DNA of 64,000 bases, taken from Liopterus haemorrhoidalis (lineage: Eukaryota > Arthropoda > Insecta > Coleoptera > Dytiscidae). Positions 46,481 through 57,354 of the stretch are shown piece after piece (position 1 is the first letter of the stretch; every line of letters starts with the position of its first letter). The position numbers were made by a program, and so were the translations under genes. The notes beneath the pieces are model-generated. The model saw nothing but the letters and a program-made list of their open reading frames with translations, was not told the DNA's origin and did not search any database. Where the stretch lies: the NCBI GenBank assembly GCA_963971575.1, contig OZ020611.1, positions 206,006,743 to 206,070,742 on the forward strand. The letters run 5' to 3'.

Positions 46481-47012
46481 GTGTGCAGTTACATTGGATG
46501 CGGAAACATGTCATTTTTTGAACGCACGAGAACTGACAACAAAACAAACACACGAAGTTAAATGAGCATGGTTACAGTACATGCATACTTGCGTGCGGTA
46601 ACTTTCGTCGACGCACAAACATGTTTGTTTTTTGATGCGTTCAGCAGGTCAAAAATATGAGTTTTAATCCAAAGACTTTTTTTACAAAATTAGAAGAAGA
46701 ATAGAATTGTTAATATGCTGCTGCATAACAATGAGGATTTTTTATTTCGTTATTTATCTGTTTATTTATTTATTTTGTTTTCTTCATTTCTTTGAAGTTC
46801 TACAGAAACAAATAGGGTTGTTTCTGTCTGAAAAATTTAACAAAAAAATAATTTCTGTCTGTCTGTTTTTTCCGAGAATCACGTAAAAATTATTATTTTC
46901 TTCAAGCGGATTATAATGCTTAATTAACATTACATTGTTCAATACATTCGGTAGAAATGATAGTAATGAAAATGGTAGTAACAAAATGTGAACATTTTTA
47001 TGCTAGTAAATT

Positions 47013-47414
47013 GTTCATATAGTTATCAACAGATGGCACTGATGGCAGCAGTCGCCATAAACAAAACATCTGTCAATTTAATATGTTTGTAGCGTGGTTT
47101 TTAGTGAATTCAGAAATTAGTTACGTTATTAGTGAGTTACTTTATTATTATTCTGTGATCATTCTGTGATTAGTTACAAAATACACAATATAAAGATTAA
47201 AAATTAAAAAATGATAGTTCATATAGTTATCAACAGATGGCACTGATGGCAGCAGTCGCCATAAACAAAACATCTGTCAATTTAATATGTTTGTAGCGTG
47301 GTTTGTAGTTAATTCAGAAATTAGTTACGTTATTAGTGAGTTACTTTATTATTATTCTGTGATCATTCTGTGATTAGTTACAAAATACACAATATAAAGA
47401 TTAAAAATTAAAAA
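47013..47414 (+). repeat. 204-bp tandem duplication
   Basis: 47013-47216 and 47217-47414 are nearly identical direct copies, starting GTTCATATAGTTATCAACAG and ending AAAAATTAAAAAATG. They differ at only a few bases. A short frame starts with the ATG at the end of the second copy. Confidence 0.93.
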
Positions 47415-47483
47415 ATGTCTCAACCAATTCAATTTACACCGCCGGAATTAGCAGCAATAGCATCTGAAACTATAAAGTCATAA
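47415..47483 (+). pseudogene. Truncated start of a gag-like or leader frame
   Basis: A 22-codon frame starts MSQPIQFTPPELAAIA and is cut by TAA at 47481-47483. The ATG sits directly after the second 204-bp repeat, as a gag start would sit after an LTR or leader. No downstream coding sequence matches. Too short to assign. Confidence 0.25.
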
Positions 47484-47527
47484 GTATTTATGGTTGCAAA
47501 TTTTTAATAACTACGCTTGAAGAAAAA

Positions 47528-47663
47528 ATAGTATATGTCACTCGGAGTAGAACGCCTTTTTTGTGCTTCGCTCAATATGCAAGCCTCGGATGCGCCTCGG
47601 CAGCAACATTTGAGCTCAGCACAAAAAAGAGCGCATTCTACTCCTAGTAACATAATATACTAT
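47528..47663. mobile_element. Short foldback MITE
   Basis: Inverted arms of about 40 bp: ATAGTATATGTCACTCGGAG on the left and, from the right, ATAGTATATTATGTTACTAG. Both arms continue into TTTTTTGTGCT. 136 bp in all. Confidence 0.7.
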
Positions 47664-47741
47664 TCATCCAGATGAAAAAATACTTCGGACAATAATTTTG
47701 GTTTTTTTATTCTAAACAATTTGTGTCATACATGTTTCTGC

Positions 47742-48129
47742 TGTTAGAGTACGTTCAAGTTAACTTCATGCCAGGCCTATGTTACCGACTCAGTTGCGCA
47801 GAAACCAAATTTCATCCATTACGTTACCAACAGCTAGCTTGACACATTTCAGAGGCGTCACGTACTTTGATTTGTGTTTAACTACGCGTATTGTGCTATG
47901 TTGTTTGTTTATTTCCATTATTGTTATTTATTTCTCTTACGTTTCAAGGTATACCGTGTACTAACATGAGTAAAAATGTATTTGAAATACATTATTTTGT
48001 GTGTTTGGTTTCCACAACAATTGTTTAAAACCCTAATGTACGTCAATGTGATCAGCTGTTTTCTCGCGCAAAATTGATGACGTAATTTATGATACCCTGG
48101 CATGAAGTTAAGATGAACGTACTCTAACA
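47742..48129. mobile_element. MITE with 33-bp inverted repeats
   Basis: The ends read TGTTAGAGTACGTTCAAGTT and, from the right, TGTTAGAGTACGTTCATCTT, both continuing AACTTCATGCCAGG. 388 bp, no coding capacity; no target duplication was identified. Confidence 0.8.
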
Positions 48130-49090
48130 ATAATGGAGATAACCCCGTAACTCCCCAAATATTCATCTAAAAATGAATATAACAAAAATAATTTGTTTTA
48201 TTACTATAAATAATGTTGTTTTATATGTTTTTGCTGTTCAGTAACAGATATTTAAAATAAAATAGTTTAATTTGAATGAAACAGCACGCAAGTCGCACGT
48301 ATATACTTAAATCACCCATCCACGGATCAGAACAAGAACGTTCAATGTAAACGCTCGTTACCGCACACACGGATACAGTGTAACCCTAGCGTAACAATCT
48401 GACCTTAAAAGAAACATTTGAAAGAGTATCATAGACAAAGGACGAAATTAAAATACTCTGCAATCAAATTTGAGCTCCAAGTTCCAAGCTCCAACCCTTA
48501 AATCGATAAGTACAAAAAAATATCTACTCAGTTAACCTATCATAATGTTGAACTTTGAATAGACCCGTGTCTGAACCACAACACTCACAATTAAAATTTT
48601 ATTGATTAATTCATCGGAAATCTGAAAGAGGGCTTTAAACTCTAGATTAAATACTTGAGCCTTAGACCGCATACGATAGGAAACTGAAACTCTCCACTAG
48701 AGGCATGTCTGTTAAATTATCATCAAAACAAGAGCCGTATATGATCGTATTTATCAAATTAGTCTGCGATGTATGAACCGAAGCACTTACACTGTCTAGT
48801 TAATAACATTTTAGGTCGATAGTTCATTTAATGAAACCGTACCAACTAATGCCATTGTGTTTTAAAGATAAAACTAATACGAAGAGTAATATTCTCTTGC
48901 ATGTAAATATCATAACAAAGGCATTTTTCTGTCAGATATGTTGCGGCACAATTACTGATTTAAGTGCACTTGTACGCCGTGGGTACATGTAACCAACGTA
49001 ACACGCCTCTGCTGCGCACTGTATACTGATAACAGCTATACATCATTGTAATACGACATATTTTAGATATTCGTACATGTATTTACCAAC
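48130..49090. other. Unassigned stretch
   Basis: No motif or repeat partner recognised. Confidence 0.3.
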
Positions 49091-49093
49091 ATA

Positions 49094-50265
49094 CGAGGGG
49101 CGATTGAAAAGTAATCGGCCTAGGCAAGAAAATACAACTTTTTCGGCAAAACTCAATTAATTTCTCAACATAGTCTACTTTTAGAACACTTCGTCCAACA
49201 ATTCTCCAATTTTTCGATGCCCTCCGAATAATACGATTTCTCGAAACCCTCAAAATAGACCTCTGTTTCAGCGATAACCTCCTCATTCGACCCTAATGTC
49301 TTACCACTGAGCCATTTCTTCAAGTTTAGAAATAAATAATAGTCGCAAGGGGCCATCTGGCGAATATGGTGGATGACGAATCAATTTGTAGCGCAATTCT
49401 TGGAGTTTTACTATTGCGACTGCACAATTGTGGATCGGTGGGTTGTCCTGGTGGAACAGCACTTTTTTCTTTACCAAATGCGAACTCTTTCGCTTCAAAT
49501 TGGCGTCGAATCGGTCCAACAGCTCTGCATAATATACGCCCGTCATCGTTTTGCCCTTTTCCAGGTAGTCGATGTAAATGATAACGTGCACATCCCAAAA
49601 AACTGTGGCCATGACTTTGTTGACCAACAGACCCACCTTGGCCTTCTTCGGCTTCAATTCGCCAAGAGCAGTCCACTGTTTTAAATGTTTCTTGGTCTCC
49701 GGTGCGTTGTGATGGATCCATGTTTCATCCACGGTTACGAAACGGCACAAAATGTTCTTTTCATCGCGGTTGAACATCGCCAAATATACCTTAGAAATGG
49801 TCAGACAATCGCGTTTATTGACTGAAGGCAATTGCAGCACCCACTTAGCAGAGACCTTCCTCCTTCCCAAATATTCATGCAAAATGTTAAGCACCCGTTC
49901 AGTTGAGATACCCGCAGCCTCAGCTACTTCGCGCTTAGTCACTCGTCGATCGTTGATTATCATTCCATGGATTTAATCGACCGTTTCTGGCGTAGTGACC
50001 TCTTTTGGATGGCCTGGATGCTCATAATCAAAAATGCTCTTACGACCGCGTATAAAATCAGCTGTTGAATATTTAATTGTTGATATCGAAGGTGTAGATT
50101 CTCCATAAACATCGTTCAATTCGGTGTTGATCGCAACGTTCGTTTTCTTTTTCAAAAACAAATATCCAATCACTGCACGATATTCGAGATTATTCATTTT
50201 TGTAAAATTACAAGTTGTTCGCTTTCAATGACTGTCAGACAGAAACTAAATGACGCAGCTGATTG
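49094..50265 (-). mobile_element. mariner element, left inverted repeat only
   Basis: TA at 49092-49093 is followed by CGAGGGGCGATTGAAAAGTA, a classic mariner terminus continuing ATCGGCCTAGGCAA. The body ends at about 50265 without the matching right repeat, which was lost with the adjoining 80-100 bp. The transposase reads right to left. A related copy lies at 56020-57178. Confidence 0.85.
49165..50197 (-). pseudogene. mariner transposase, frameshifted but nearly full length
   Basis: Three frames join in order. 50197-49973: MNNLEYRAVIGYLFLKKKTN (N-terminal helix-turn-helix region). 49963-49356: RRVTKREVAEAAGISTERVL (second helix-turn-helix), TVDETWIHH (first catalytic Asp), FHQDNPPIHN (second Asp), RHPPYSPD. 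49356-49165: MAPCDYYLFLNLKKWLSGK (third Asp, 34 residues after the second) and the C-terminal FEKSYYSEGIEKL. It has two visible breaks: a stop near 49975 and a shift near 49350. Catalytic residues are intact. Confidence 0.9.
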
Positions 50266-50526
50266 AATTTTTACAGTAAGCCACAGTAAATGATTTTATT
50301 TATATTCTCATATTATCCAGTCTAGTGCCTAGGTTCCCAACTTGAGCCATATGGCCCCAGCAATTGGGGCACAGTCTTTTTAATAAATCTACAATGTTTT
50401 GATTGGAAATAATGCCACTACAGCGAAGACGTATGCATGAAACAAAATATTGGCGCCACGCGCCGCGCGATTCAAGTTTGTTATCTGATTAGCCAACCTT
50501 CACTCACTTAAAAAAATTACATGGCG

Positions 50527-50800
50527 AAATAAGATTTCATGATTTAGTCGACAAGAAAATCCCAGAATGGATAGTAAGTGACTTGGTAGTAAATCTGAAA
50601 CTGTCGACATAGAATTCCAAGAGCATCTTATAGATTTGTAAAGTGATTCCACTCTCCAATTACGATATAAGGGAAACCCATCAAGTTTTCGGATTTGTGC
50701 CGAAATAAAACGTAGTTTTTCATCCTTTGGAAGAAAGCATTCTTTTTCTACATTAGTTTTCCGAGTTGTTATTTGGTAGAATCTGGCTTTAGCCGACTTA
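50527..50800 (+). pseudogene. hAT (Buster/ZBED-like) transposase C terminus
   Basis: Frames in order: FHDLVDKKIPEWIVSDLV; then EFQEHLIDL, a stop, SDSTLQLRYKGNPSSF; then FYISFPSCYLVESGFSRL. The last is the hATC dimerisation motif as found in ZBED5/FAM200-like proteins (Phe-Pro-x-x-Tyr-x-Val-Glu-x-Gly-Phe-Ser). At least two frameshifts and two stops. Host-domesticated genes of this family exist, but the breaks rule that out here. Confidence 0.75.
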
Positions 50801-50814
50801 CTTAATTATTTACT

Positions 50815-51055
50815 ATCCAAAACATGAAATCGACTGAATACTGTTTCATAAAAATGAAGTTTCATAAAAATCCGTTTAACCAAATTCGGTTTACACGTGT
50901 CCAAGGATCGACAGGCATCATGCTAAAAATAGTAAAAACATTATGTAGGAACCATAAGTCGTGGACATCCACCGAAATTAAAAAATATCAAAATTGGTAT
51001 GATCACAATACCTCCCTCATATATGTATATGTATGTGGCGATCGGTAAAAATATA
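50815..51055 (-). mobile_element. Repeat family B, partial copy
   Basis: Reverse-orientation relative of 16999-17586, sharing ATGAAGTTTCATAAAAATCC, CATCATGCTAAAAATAGT and a GCGATCGGTAAAAATA end. The microsatellite is reduced to a single GACAGG-like stub. Confidence 0.55.
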
Positions 51056-51123
51056 ACAAGAACTGGGACAAAAAAAAGCTTTTTAAAATACAAAATAGAA
51101 AATACCGATAAAAACATTTTATA

Positions 51124-51301
51124 GCCTGTTTCGTTGGTTTAGGCGGAACTAGATTTTGACAACTAGTAATTTTTTACGGTTAAATAAGGTTTTTGGTCAT
51201 TTTGTTTAGCAAAAGCCGTCTTCAATCAGGAAAAAGTAGGTTTGTGACAACGTACAAAAATTAAAATTTCATTTCGTTCCGCCTAAAGGTTTGGAATAGC
51301 C
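51124..51301. mobile_element. TA-flanked MITE family, third copy
   Basis: TA at 51122-51123 and 51302-51303 flanks inverted ends GCCTGTTTCGTTGGTTTAGG and GGCTATTCCAAACCTTTAGG, both followed by CGGAAC. Orientation is opposite to the copy at 27110. Confidence 0.7.
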
Positions 51302-51934
51302 TATACTATCTTTATAGTATTTGAACATACTTCCTCTACTTCATCGTCTACTGGACGTTCTGAGACGGAGATTGTGGCAAGTTTTTTTTAACGATCCGTA
51401 CCTTAGCCAGCGATCCATCGAAAAATAATCCCAGCAAAAACAAATAAATAACACTGCACTCCTATGATTTAGTTACTTACTTACTTACAGACTGGATTAT
51501 AAGAGATCTAAATAATATAATTAATATTTCTATTGCATGAAACGTCACAACATCCATTATCTATGTTTTTGGTAAATTTTAAGGATTTTTTCTCCTTTTA
51601 TATATGCCGCTCCTATAATATATCAGCCCTGTAATAGAGCAGTCACTCAGCTGTATATTTGTATTTATTGTAGTTTAAAACTTTTTCAATGTCAATTTGA
51701 ACAATTGAGATTCGAGCGCCTTTATTTACATTTATTGGGAACAATAAAATATTATTTTACTGGCTTTTGTTATCTTCAGTATCGTCTATTTTCTGAGTAA
51801 AATATTTGTTTTGAAAAATGCACAAACATTATTTTCACATCTGATAACATTTATTTTATTTACTTTTCTGTCTAATCTGCTCGCGGAGCACTAGTAGACG
51901 CCTCGCGGATCACAGTTTGGGAAACTCTGCTGTA

Positions 51935-52499
51935 GACTGAGGAATCGAATAAAGTGATGAATTATTTCTGGTCCAAAATAGTAGAATAGACAAGAAATAC
52001 AACTTAAATTTGTCAATTTGAGTTTTCTAAATATATATATATATGAGTCATTCTTTTTCATCGAGAGACCCCATGCTGTCCAAAAATATATTAGTCTATG
52101 AAAGGTCTATCAGGGCTCATTCGATGCTTATTGTAGTCTAGTTTCGAAATCCGAGTGGCTCTTTTACGGAAACATCGTAACTTATCAAATATGGCCACCA
52201 ATCCCACGTGACCTCTACCTTTTCTTCGATAAATCGATTATAAAGTCAACACAATCGAGTCAATTTGGGTGTCAAACCCCTGAAAATGTTACCTAAAGGT
52301 AGTTAAGGCGGCTGTTAATGAATCCAGGGTCAAATTTAGAAAATTCAATATGGCGGATGCAATATGGCGGCCGAAACCACTTGATGAAAAGAGATTTTCA
52401 AAAAATCACTTGATTTTGTCCTTATTTAATACCTGGAGGTTTATGGGGTTTCTGATGATAAATCCAGGGTTCATGTGAGAAAATTCAATATATAAATTG

Positions 52500-52555
<56 letters not shown>

Positions 52556-53290
52556 CAACATCTTCAGTAAGACATAAAACATTGTAGCCTGACTTTTTTA
52601 AGAGCAGCATATTTCAAATGAAAGTGTTTTTTAAATCAGTATAAGTAATTTATTCAGACAGATTTATTCGGAAATTTCATCGAGATCTTATCAATTCTGT
52701 GAAATACATTCCGAAATAAATAAAATAAAGGACAAATCCAGGAGGCTTGGCACTCCTACGTTCTCATCGACAGTATATAAATAAACTGCTTATTGAATTG
52801 CGATTTAGTTATACGGGAGATGATTTTTTTCAGAGCGGAGAACTCTGAAATATAAATGGCAGGCAAATGACTTCTCGAAACGAATATAGACAACATTAAA
52901 CCTTCAGGGTTAAACCGGAACCTTCAGGATTAAACCAGAATTATATATGATCTGATCAAATTTAAAACTGGTAATTTTGAAAAGGACGAGATCAGAAAAA
53001 GTATTTAAATATTAAAGGCATGGATTGAAAACGAATATAATACAGTTCTTTTCAGTTCGTAACGAAAATAAAAAATTTCATTTCTGTTCTCTACGTTCTC
53101 GCCTGATTAATGTTCATAACTAGCGTTATGATGTACTTGCTCTGACCTAAATTTAATACGTCTTGAAAAGCGTTTTTAAATGTAAAATGGTTAAAATTAT
53201 GATAAGAAATTAATTAATCTATTTCGTTAAAAATTAATCTCTGCATAGTTGCACTAAGTTAATTACTTTGTTTTGTAGATACATTTCAAA
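51935..53290. other. Unassigned stretch with a (TA)n tract
   Basis: A (TA)n microsatellite of about 26 units fills 52502-52553 and is flanked by inverted TTGAAATATA ends. AATATGGCGG patches near 52350-52375 resemble dispersed-repeat debris. No coding motif. Confidence 0.45.
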
Positions 53291-53604
53291 ACAGTAAAGG
53301 GGCCCATAGACGATCAACTTGGTTGTCAACCTTGTTGTCAACTTGCCATGTACACATTTCATGTTGAAGCAACAGTTGAGTTGAGATCAAAAACTTTGGA
53401 TATTTGGTGGGCGGAGCGATTATGTTGGCGACTCTGTTGTAACGTCTGTGGGGAAGTTGACAACAAGTTTATGAACATCAATTGTGTAATTGGAGTTGTG
53501 CTGTCAGGTTGCAGAAGTTTGTAATTGTTTTTGGTTACTGTCCGTTGCCATTTGGTTAGTTTTTATTGTTTTATTATTGTTTGTGCAATTACTGTTAATT
53601 GGAT

Positions 53605-53815
53605 ATGGCCAGTATTTCAAATATTCAAATTTGGGTGGATTTTTTTGATACATTAAGAGAACTGCCCAAGCATATGGAAAGTCAAGTCGGATATTTTTAA
53701 GGAGCGCAACAAAAAGAAGAATACGTGGCCTAAACTTTTAGATGTTTACAAACAAATTGAGCCAAATGCGAATGTTGACAGTCTTGACTGTTGAATGTTG
53801 ACTCACAAATATAAG
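53605..53815 (+). pseudogene. MADF-domain protein of the Harbinger element
   Basis: ATG at 53605 opens MASISNIQIWVDFFDTLREL with a stop at 53698-53700. The adjacent frame continues IFKERNKKKNTWPKLLDVYK, IEPNANVD. This is the MADF (Myb/SANT-like) pattern: Trp near the start, Arg-Glu-Leu-Pro, then Trp-x-x-Leu-Leu-x-x-Tyr. Harbinger elements encode such a DNA-binding partner for the transposase. One frameshift near 53690; truncated at about 70 residues. Confidence 0.7.
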
Positions 53816-54234
53816 AATATACTCCTTCAAAACTTTGGTTATAACACTACAAGTCTCAATGATAATTGTTCCAAGACTTTGTGGTGATATAGTGGTAAGC
53901 AAATTTAAATCCACGAAGCTCTGCCCACTAGCTAAAAACCAGGGTTGCGGAAAGCCGTTCATTCGCAGTTTTAACATTTCTCATGTTTGTGTCTTTTATT
54001 CAATAAATGGTCGCACTTTATCCAACAATTCATCGTAGGTTTTACTGTCCATTCTTAAAAAGTTTTTGAAATCGTCAGGTGCAGTGCCGCATAGTCCACT
54101 CATTAAATTGAAATGAGAAAACTGGGCACGGTTTTGATACCATTCCTTTGGCCAACTTTTCTCTTTTTAGGAGGAAGCAAATCATCTTCACACAATACGT
54201 TTAAAACTAAAAACAACAACGAATTCTCACTCAT
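53745..54234 (-). pseudogene. Harbinger transposase N-terminal part
   Basis: From ATG at 54234, frames read DDLLPPKKRKVGQR (basic, NLS-like), HFNLMSGLCGTAPDDFKNFL, RMDSKTYDELLDKVRPFI, then FLASGQSFVDLNLLTTISPQ, SLGTIIIETCSVITKVLKEY. This is the region upstream of the DDE domain in HARBI1-like transposases. The DDE domain itself is missing. Several frameshifts. Confidence 0.72.
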
Positions 54235-54635
54235 TTCTCACAAACCAACTAAACATAGAAAATAATAAGAAGCAGCAACAGAAATCGTCTGGCAAATTCA
54301 AGCCGATATAAAATCTTCGGAAATGATGTTTACAACTTGGTTGCCAACAGTTCATTTCGTCTGTGGCAACAGCTGACAACAAGGTTGACAATAAGGTTGA
54401 CAACCAAGTTGATCGTCTATGGCCCCCTTTACTGTCCAACTATTCGGAGAAATAAAGCTGCCGTCACAACCTGGCAAAAATTTGGTAGGATCATTCGTTC
54501 CCTGACCACGGTCACGGTAATATCTCTTAACGAAAGCTACATTTAGTTGTAATAAAATTGTTGTGTTTTTACTTACAATATATCAGTGTTGTGGTGAAAG
54601 TAAATCCCAACGCTAAGTGAGCGTCACCCCTAACC

Positions 54636-54809
54636 ATGGGGGACATCAGTTGGGGCGAGGAATCCCCGGACATTTCAACGGTAGTCGCGTTCGTACAGGC
54701 CATGGACGTTATCTACCACAGTCTATTCCAGTACGAATATAATAATTATGACTCTACTCAACAAGATGAAACACCAGAAAATCACATCACTTTTCACAAT
54801 ACGCTATAA
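54636..54809 (+). pseudogene. Non-LTR ORF1, N-terminal fragment
   Basis: ATG at 54636 starts MGDISWGEESPDISTVVAFV and is stopped at 54807-54809. The frame resumes after the stop and runs to 55094 (SRNSQNTPSEPKKTYTAHSS and onward). Low-complexity polar ORF1-type sequence continues with YKEAKPKYRSYSEVAYVNNF near 55140. Its link to the endonuclease start at 55620 makes ORF1 the best reading, though no zinc knuckle was seen. Confidence 0.45.
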
Positions 54810-55617
54810 CGAAGCCGCAATTCACAAAACACACCATCCGAGCCAAAGAAAACATATACTGCACACTCATCAGCTGGTGACTTGATATCGCCAGTACAGA
54901 ATGAGCTCGCTAATGAGATAAGCCGTAATCCGGCAATAATTAGTATACCCGAAAATACAAATAACCAGGCTGATTTAAATTGTTTAATTTACTACGAAAT
55001 AAATAAAAACAATAGATACAGCATTGTTGACAATGGCCAGCGTTGCCAGAAGTCCCGATTTTTGCGGAACGTCCCGCTTTATAAACAAGAATAGATTGTC
55101 CCGCGAAGATATATATGGCGTTCAACAACGTAACCTATAAAGAAGCCAAACCTAAATATAGATCGTACTCAGAGGTTGCATATGTCAACAATTTCACGGA
55201 CTTTCCCCTTCGCACGAGTAACCGATTCAATCCACTGGTCAACGCTACAGACAACGAAGACCAATATCACCATTTTCTCTAATCGTCGCCAGAATATACT
55301 CTAAAATCAGGCAAATACGTTTCGCCACACTCAGACAAACACACTTGCAAATAACAGAGAAAGGACACCCGCGCCGGTTTATTCTGTACAAAATAATTAT
55401 TCTCGTAACAGCACTGTAGGTGTCAACCCCTACCCTCCACAACCGCACCTAAAGTTCAATGCAGACAATTCTACAGGCTTAAGAAACAACTACGAACTTA
55501 TCCTAGACAACATACTCACAATAGTTAATTATCTAACAGATCAATCAAAATCTGGGACAAGTTTTATTTTTTCAGAGGTGCGGAACCTCTTACGGAACTC
55601 GTTACATCTAGACAGCA

Positions 55618-55795
55618 ACCGGCCTTAATATTATCCAGTGGAACGGCCAGTCGGTCAGATCCAATAAACCTCTCCTAGAAATGTACTTAGGAACACACAA
55701 GCCAAATATCGTTACATTATCTGAAACATGGTTTCATGAAGAACACATCATCAGATTTCACGGCTACAATATCGTGAAAGAGTTATACCAATTGT
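55618..55795 (+). pseudogene. Non-LTR ORF2 endonuclease N terminus
   Basis: The frame reads LNIIQWNGQSVRSNKPLLEM, then KPNIVTLSETWF, then HEEHIIRFHGYNIV. This is the start of an apurinic-type endonuclease: Gln-Trp-Asn-Gly-x-x-x at the first strand and Leu-Ser-Glu-Thr-Trp carrying the catalytic Glu. It ends abruptly at about 55795, before the catalytic core. Confidence 0.8.
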
Positions 55796-56019
55796 AATAT
55801 CTTTCTTGAAATGCTTATATAATATGGACTGATACTTAAGTAAACCCTTGTCTCCAAAGAAATACACCATATTTATTGTACTATGTATTACTTTGTATAT
55901 AGTATAACATGTAAAATCACTACGTAACATGGCTATATATGGTTGTATACGACTGTGAGCCAAAAAATAATAATAATAATAGTAATAAAAAAATTATAGC
56001 AACCACTGGCTACCAATCA

Positions 56020-57017
56020 ATACTCCTTTTAGAACTATGCACTTCGTCCAACGATTCTCCAATTTTTCGATGCCCTCCGAATAATACGATTTCTCAAAGC
56101 CCTCAAAATTGGCCTCTGTTTTAGCGATGAACTCCTCACTCGGACCAAATCTCTTACCTCCCAGGCATTTCTTCAAGTTTGAAAATAAAAAATAGTTGCA
56201 AGGGGCCAAACCTGGGGAAAATGGTGGATGAGGAACCAGCTCGTAGCACAGTTCATGAAGTTTTGTACATTGTCACTGCGCACATGTGGATCGGTGCATT
56301 GTCCTGGTGGAACAGGACTTTTTTCTTCTCCAAATTCAGCCGCTTTCGCTTCAAATCGGCGTTGAATCCATCCAGCAACTCTGCATAACATACGCCCGTG
56401 ATCGTTTTGCCCTTTTACAGATAGTCGATGTGAATGATACCGTGCACATTCCAAAAAACTGTGGCCATGACTTTGTTGGCTGACAGCTTTCTTCGGCTTC
56501 GATTCGCCAGGCGCAGTCCACCGTTTCGACTGTTTCTTGGTCTCTGGTGTGCTGTGATGGATCCATATTTCATTCACGGTTAGGAAACGGCGCAAAAAGT
56601 CCTTCTTAACATCGCCAAACATTCCTTCGAAATGGTCAAACGATCGCGTTTGTTGTCGACCGAGGGCAAATGCGGCACCCATCGGGCAGAAAGCCTCATC
56701 ATTCCCAAATATTCATGCAAAATGTTGAGAACTCGTTTGGTTGAAATGCCCGCAGCTCAGCTATCTTGCGCTTAGTCACTCGTTGATCGTCGATTATCAT
56801 TTCATGGATTTTATCGACCATTTCTGGCGTGGTGACCTCTTTTGGAACGCCTAGACGTTCATCATCAAAAATGCTCGTACGACCACGTTTGATTGTGTGA
56901 TATCGAAGGTGCAGAGTCCCAATAAACATCGTTCAATTCGCTGTTGATCTCATCGTTCGTTTTCTTTTTCAAAAACAGATATCTAATCAGTGTATAATAT
57001 TCGATTTTATTCATTTC
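56020..57017 (-). pseudogene. mariner transposase, multiply broken
   Basis: Pieces in order: MNKIEYYTLIRYLFLKKKTN (from 57017), ERLGVPKEVTTPEMVDKIHE (about 56870), TVNEIWIHHSTPETKKQSKR (56560; the first catalytic Asp is changed, TVDE to TVNE), VPPGQCTDPHV in a shifted frame (second catalytic region), and MAPCNYFLFSNLKKCLGGK (56209; the third Asp is changed to Asn). Two catalytic positions are substituted and there are at least three frameshifts. Older or less constrained than copy 1. Confidence 0.85.
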
Positions 57018-57178
57018 TGTAAAAATGCAAAAGTTCTCTTGACTATCAAACACAATGACGAAGCAGGTTGAAAATGTTACATTAGTCATTTGACGGTTAG
57101 GATTTACGAAAAACAACTTTGATTTTTACTGGTGACGCCATCTTTTGCCTAGGCCGATTACTTTTTTACCGCCCCTCG
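56020..57178 (-). mobile_element. mariner element, right inverted repeat only
   Basis: The right end reads, on the minus strand, CGAGGGGCGGTAAAAAAGTA then ATCGGCCTAGGCAA, with TA at 57179-57180. The left end lacks the repeat; similarity to copy 1 (49094) starts at about 56020. Same orientation as copy 1. Confidence 0.85.
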
Positions 57179-57181
57179 TAA

Positions 57182-57345
57182 ATCTTCCAAATCACAGGCT
57201 TAAATCCCGAAATCCTATCTGGAACGATCCCATCCTTGTATCTTCCTATAACGCTAAAGATCAGTGGTCTAAAGAATGGGCAGATTTCTCTCATCCCAAC
57301 AAAATTTTAAAAAAGATCTACTTTTTGGCCATGGTAAATAAATAA
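57182..57345 (+). pseudogene. Probable non-LTR ORF2 C-terminal fragment
   Basis: The frame reads NPIWNDPILVSSYNAKDQWS then KEWADFSHPNK. I recall similar Trp-x-x-x-Trp segments preceding the final domain of insect Jockey-like ORF2 proteins. It starts right after the mariner terminus, so the mariner may have landed in this LINE. Only about 35 residues. Confidence 0.4.
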
Positions 57346-57354
57346 CTATATTTT

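Larger units (their letters stand above)
50327..51932 (+). mobile_element. hAT element relic with nested insertions
   Basis: The right end (TTTGGGAAACTCTGCTG, to 51932) and left region (CTAGGTTCCCAACTTGAGCC, 50328) look like hAT termini of the CAGCRG-TTCCCAA type, though no 8-bp duplication was found. A hAT transposase C-terminal relic lies between, followed by a family-B fragment and a TA-flanked MITE. Confidence 0.5.
53292..54434. mobile_element. PIF/Harbinger element with both protein relics
   Basis: Inverted ends CAGTAAAGGGGCCCATAGAC and CAGTAAAGGGGGCCATAGAC continue through GATCAACTTGGTTGTCAACC. Convergent frames for a MADF protein (plus) and a transposase (minus) lie inside, the usual two-gene layout of the superfamily. 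At 1.14 kb it has lost the catalytic part. No target duplication outside the CAG ends was seen. Confidence 0.82.

Noticed and set aside
49326..49721. 131-codon minus-strand frame and plus-strand frames over 49366-49976
   Set aside because: Alternative-frame shadows of the mariner transposase, which is identified by its catalytic motifs.
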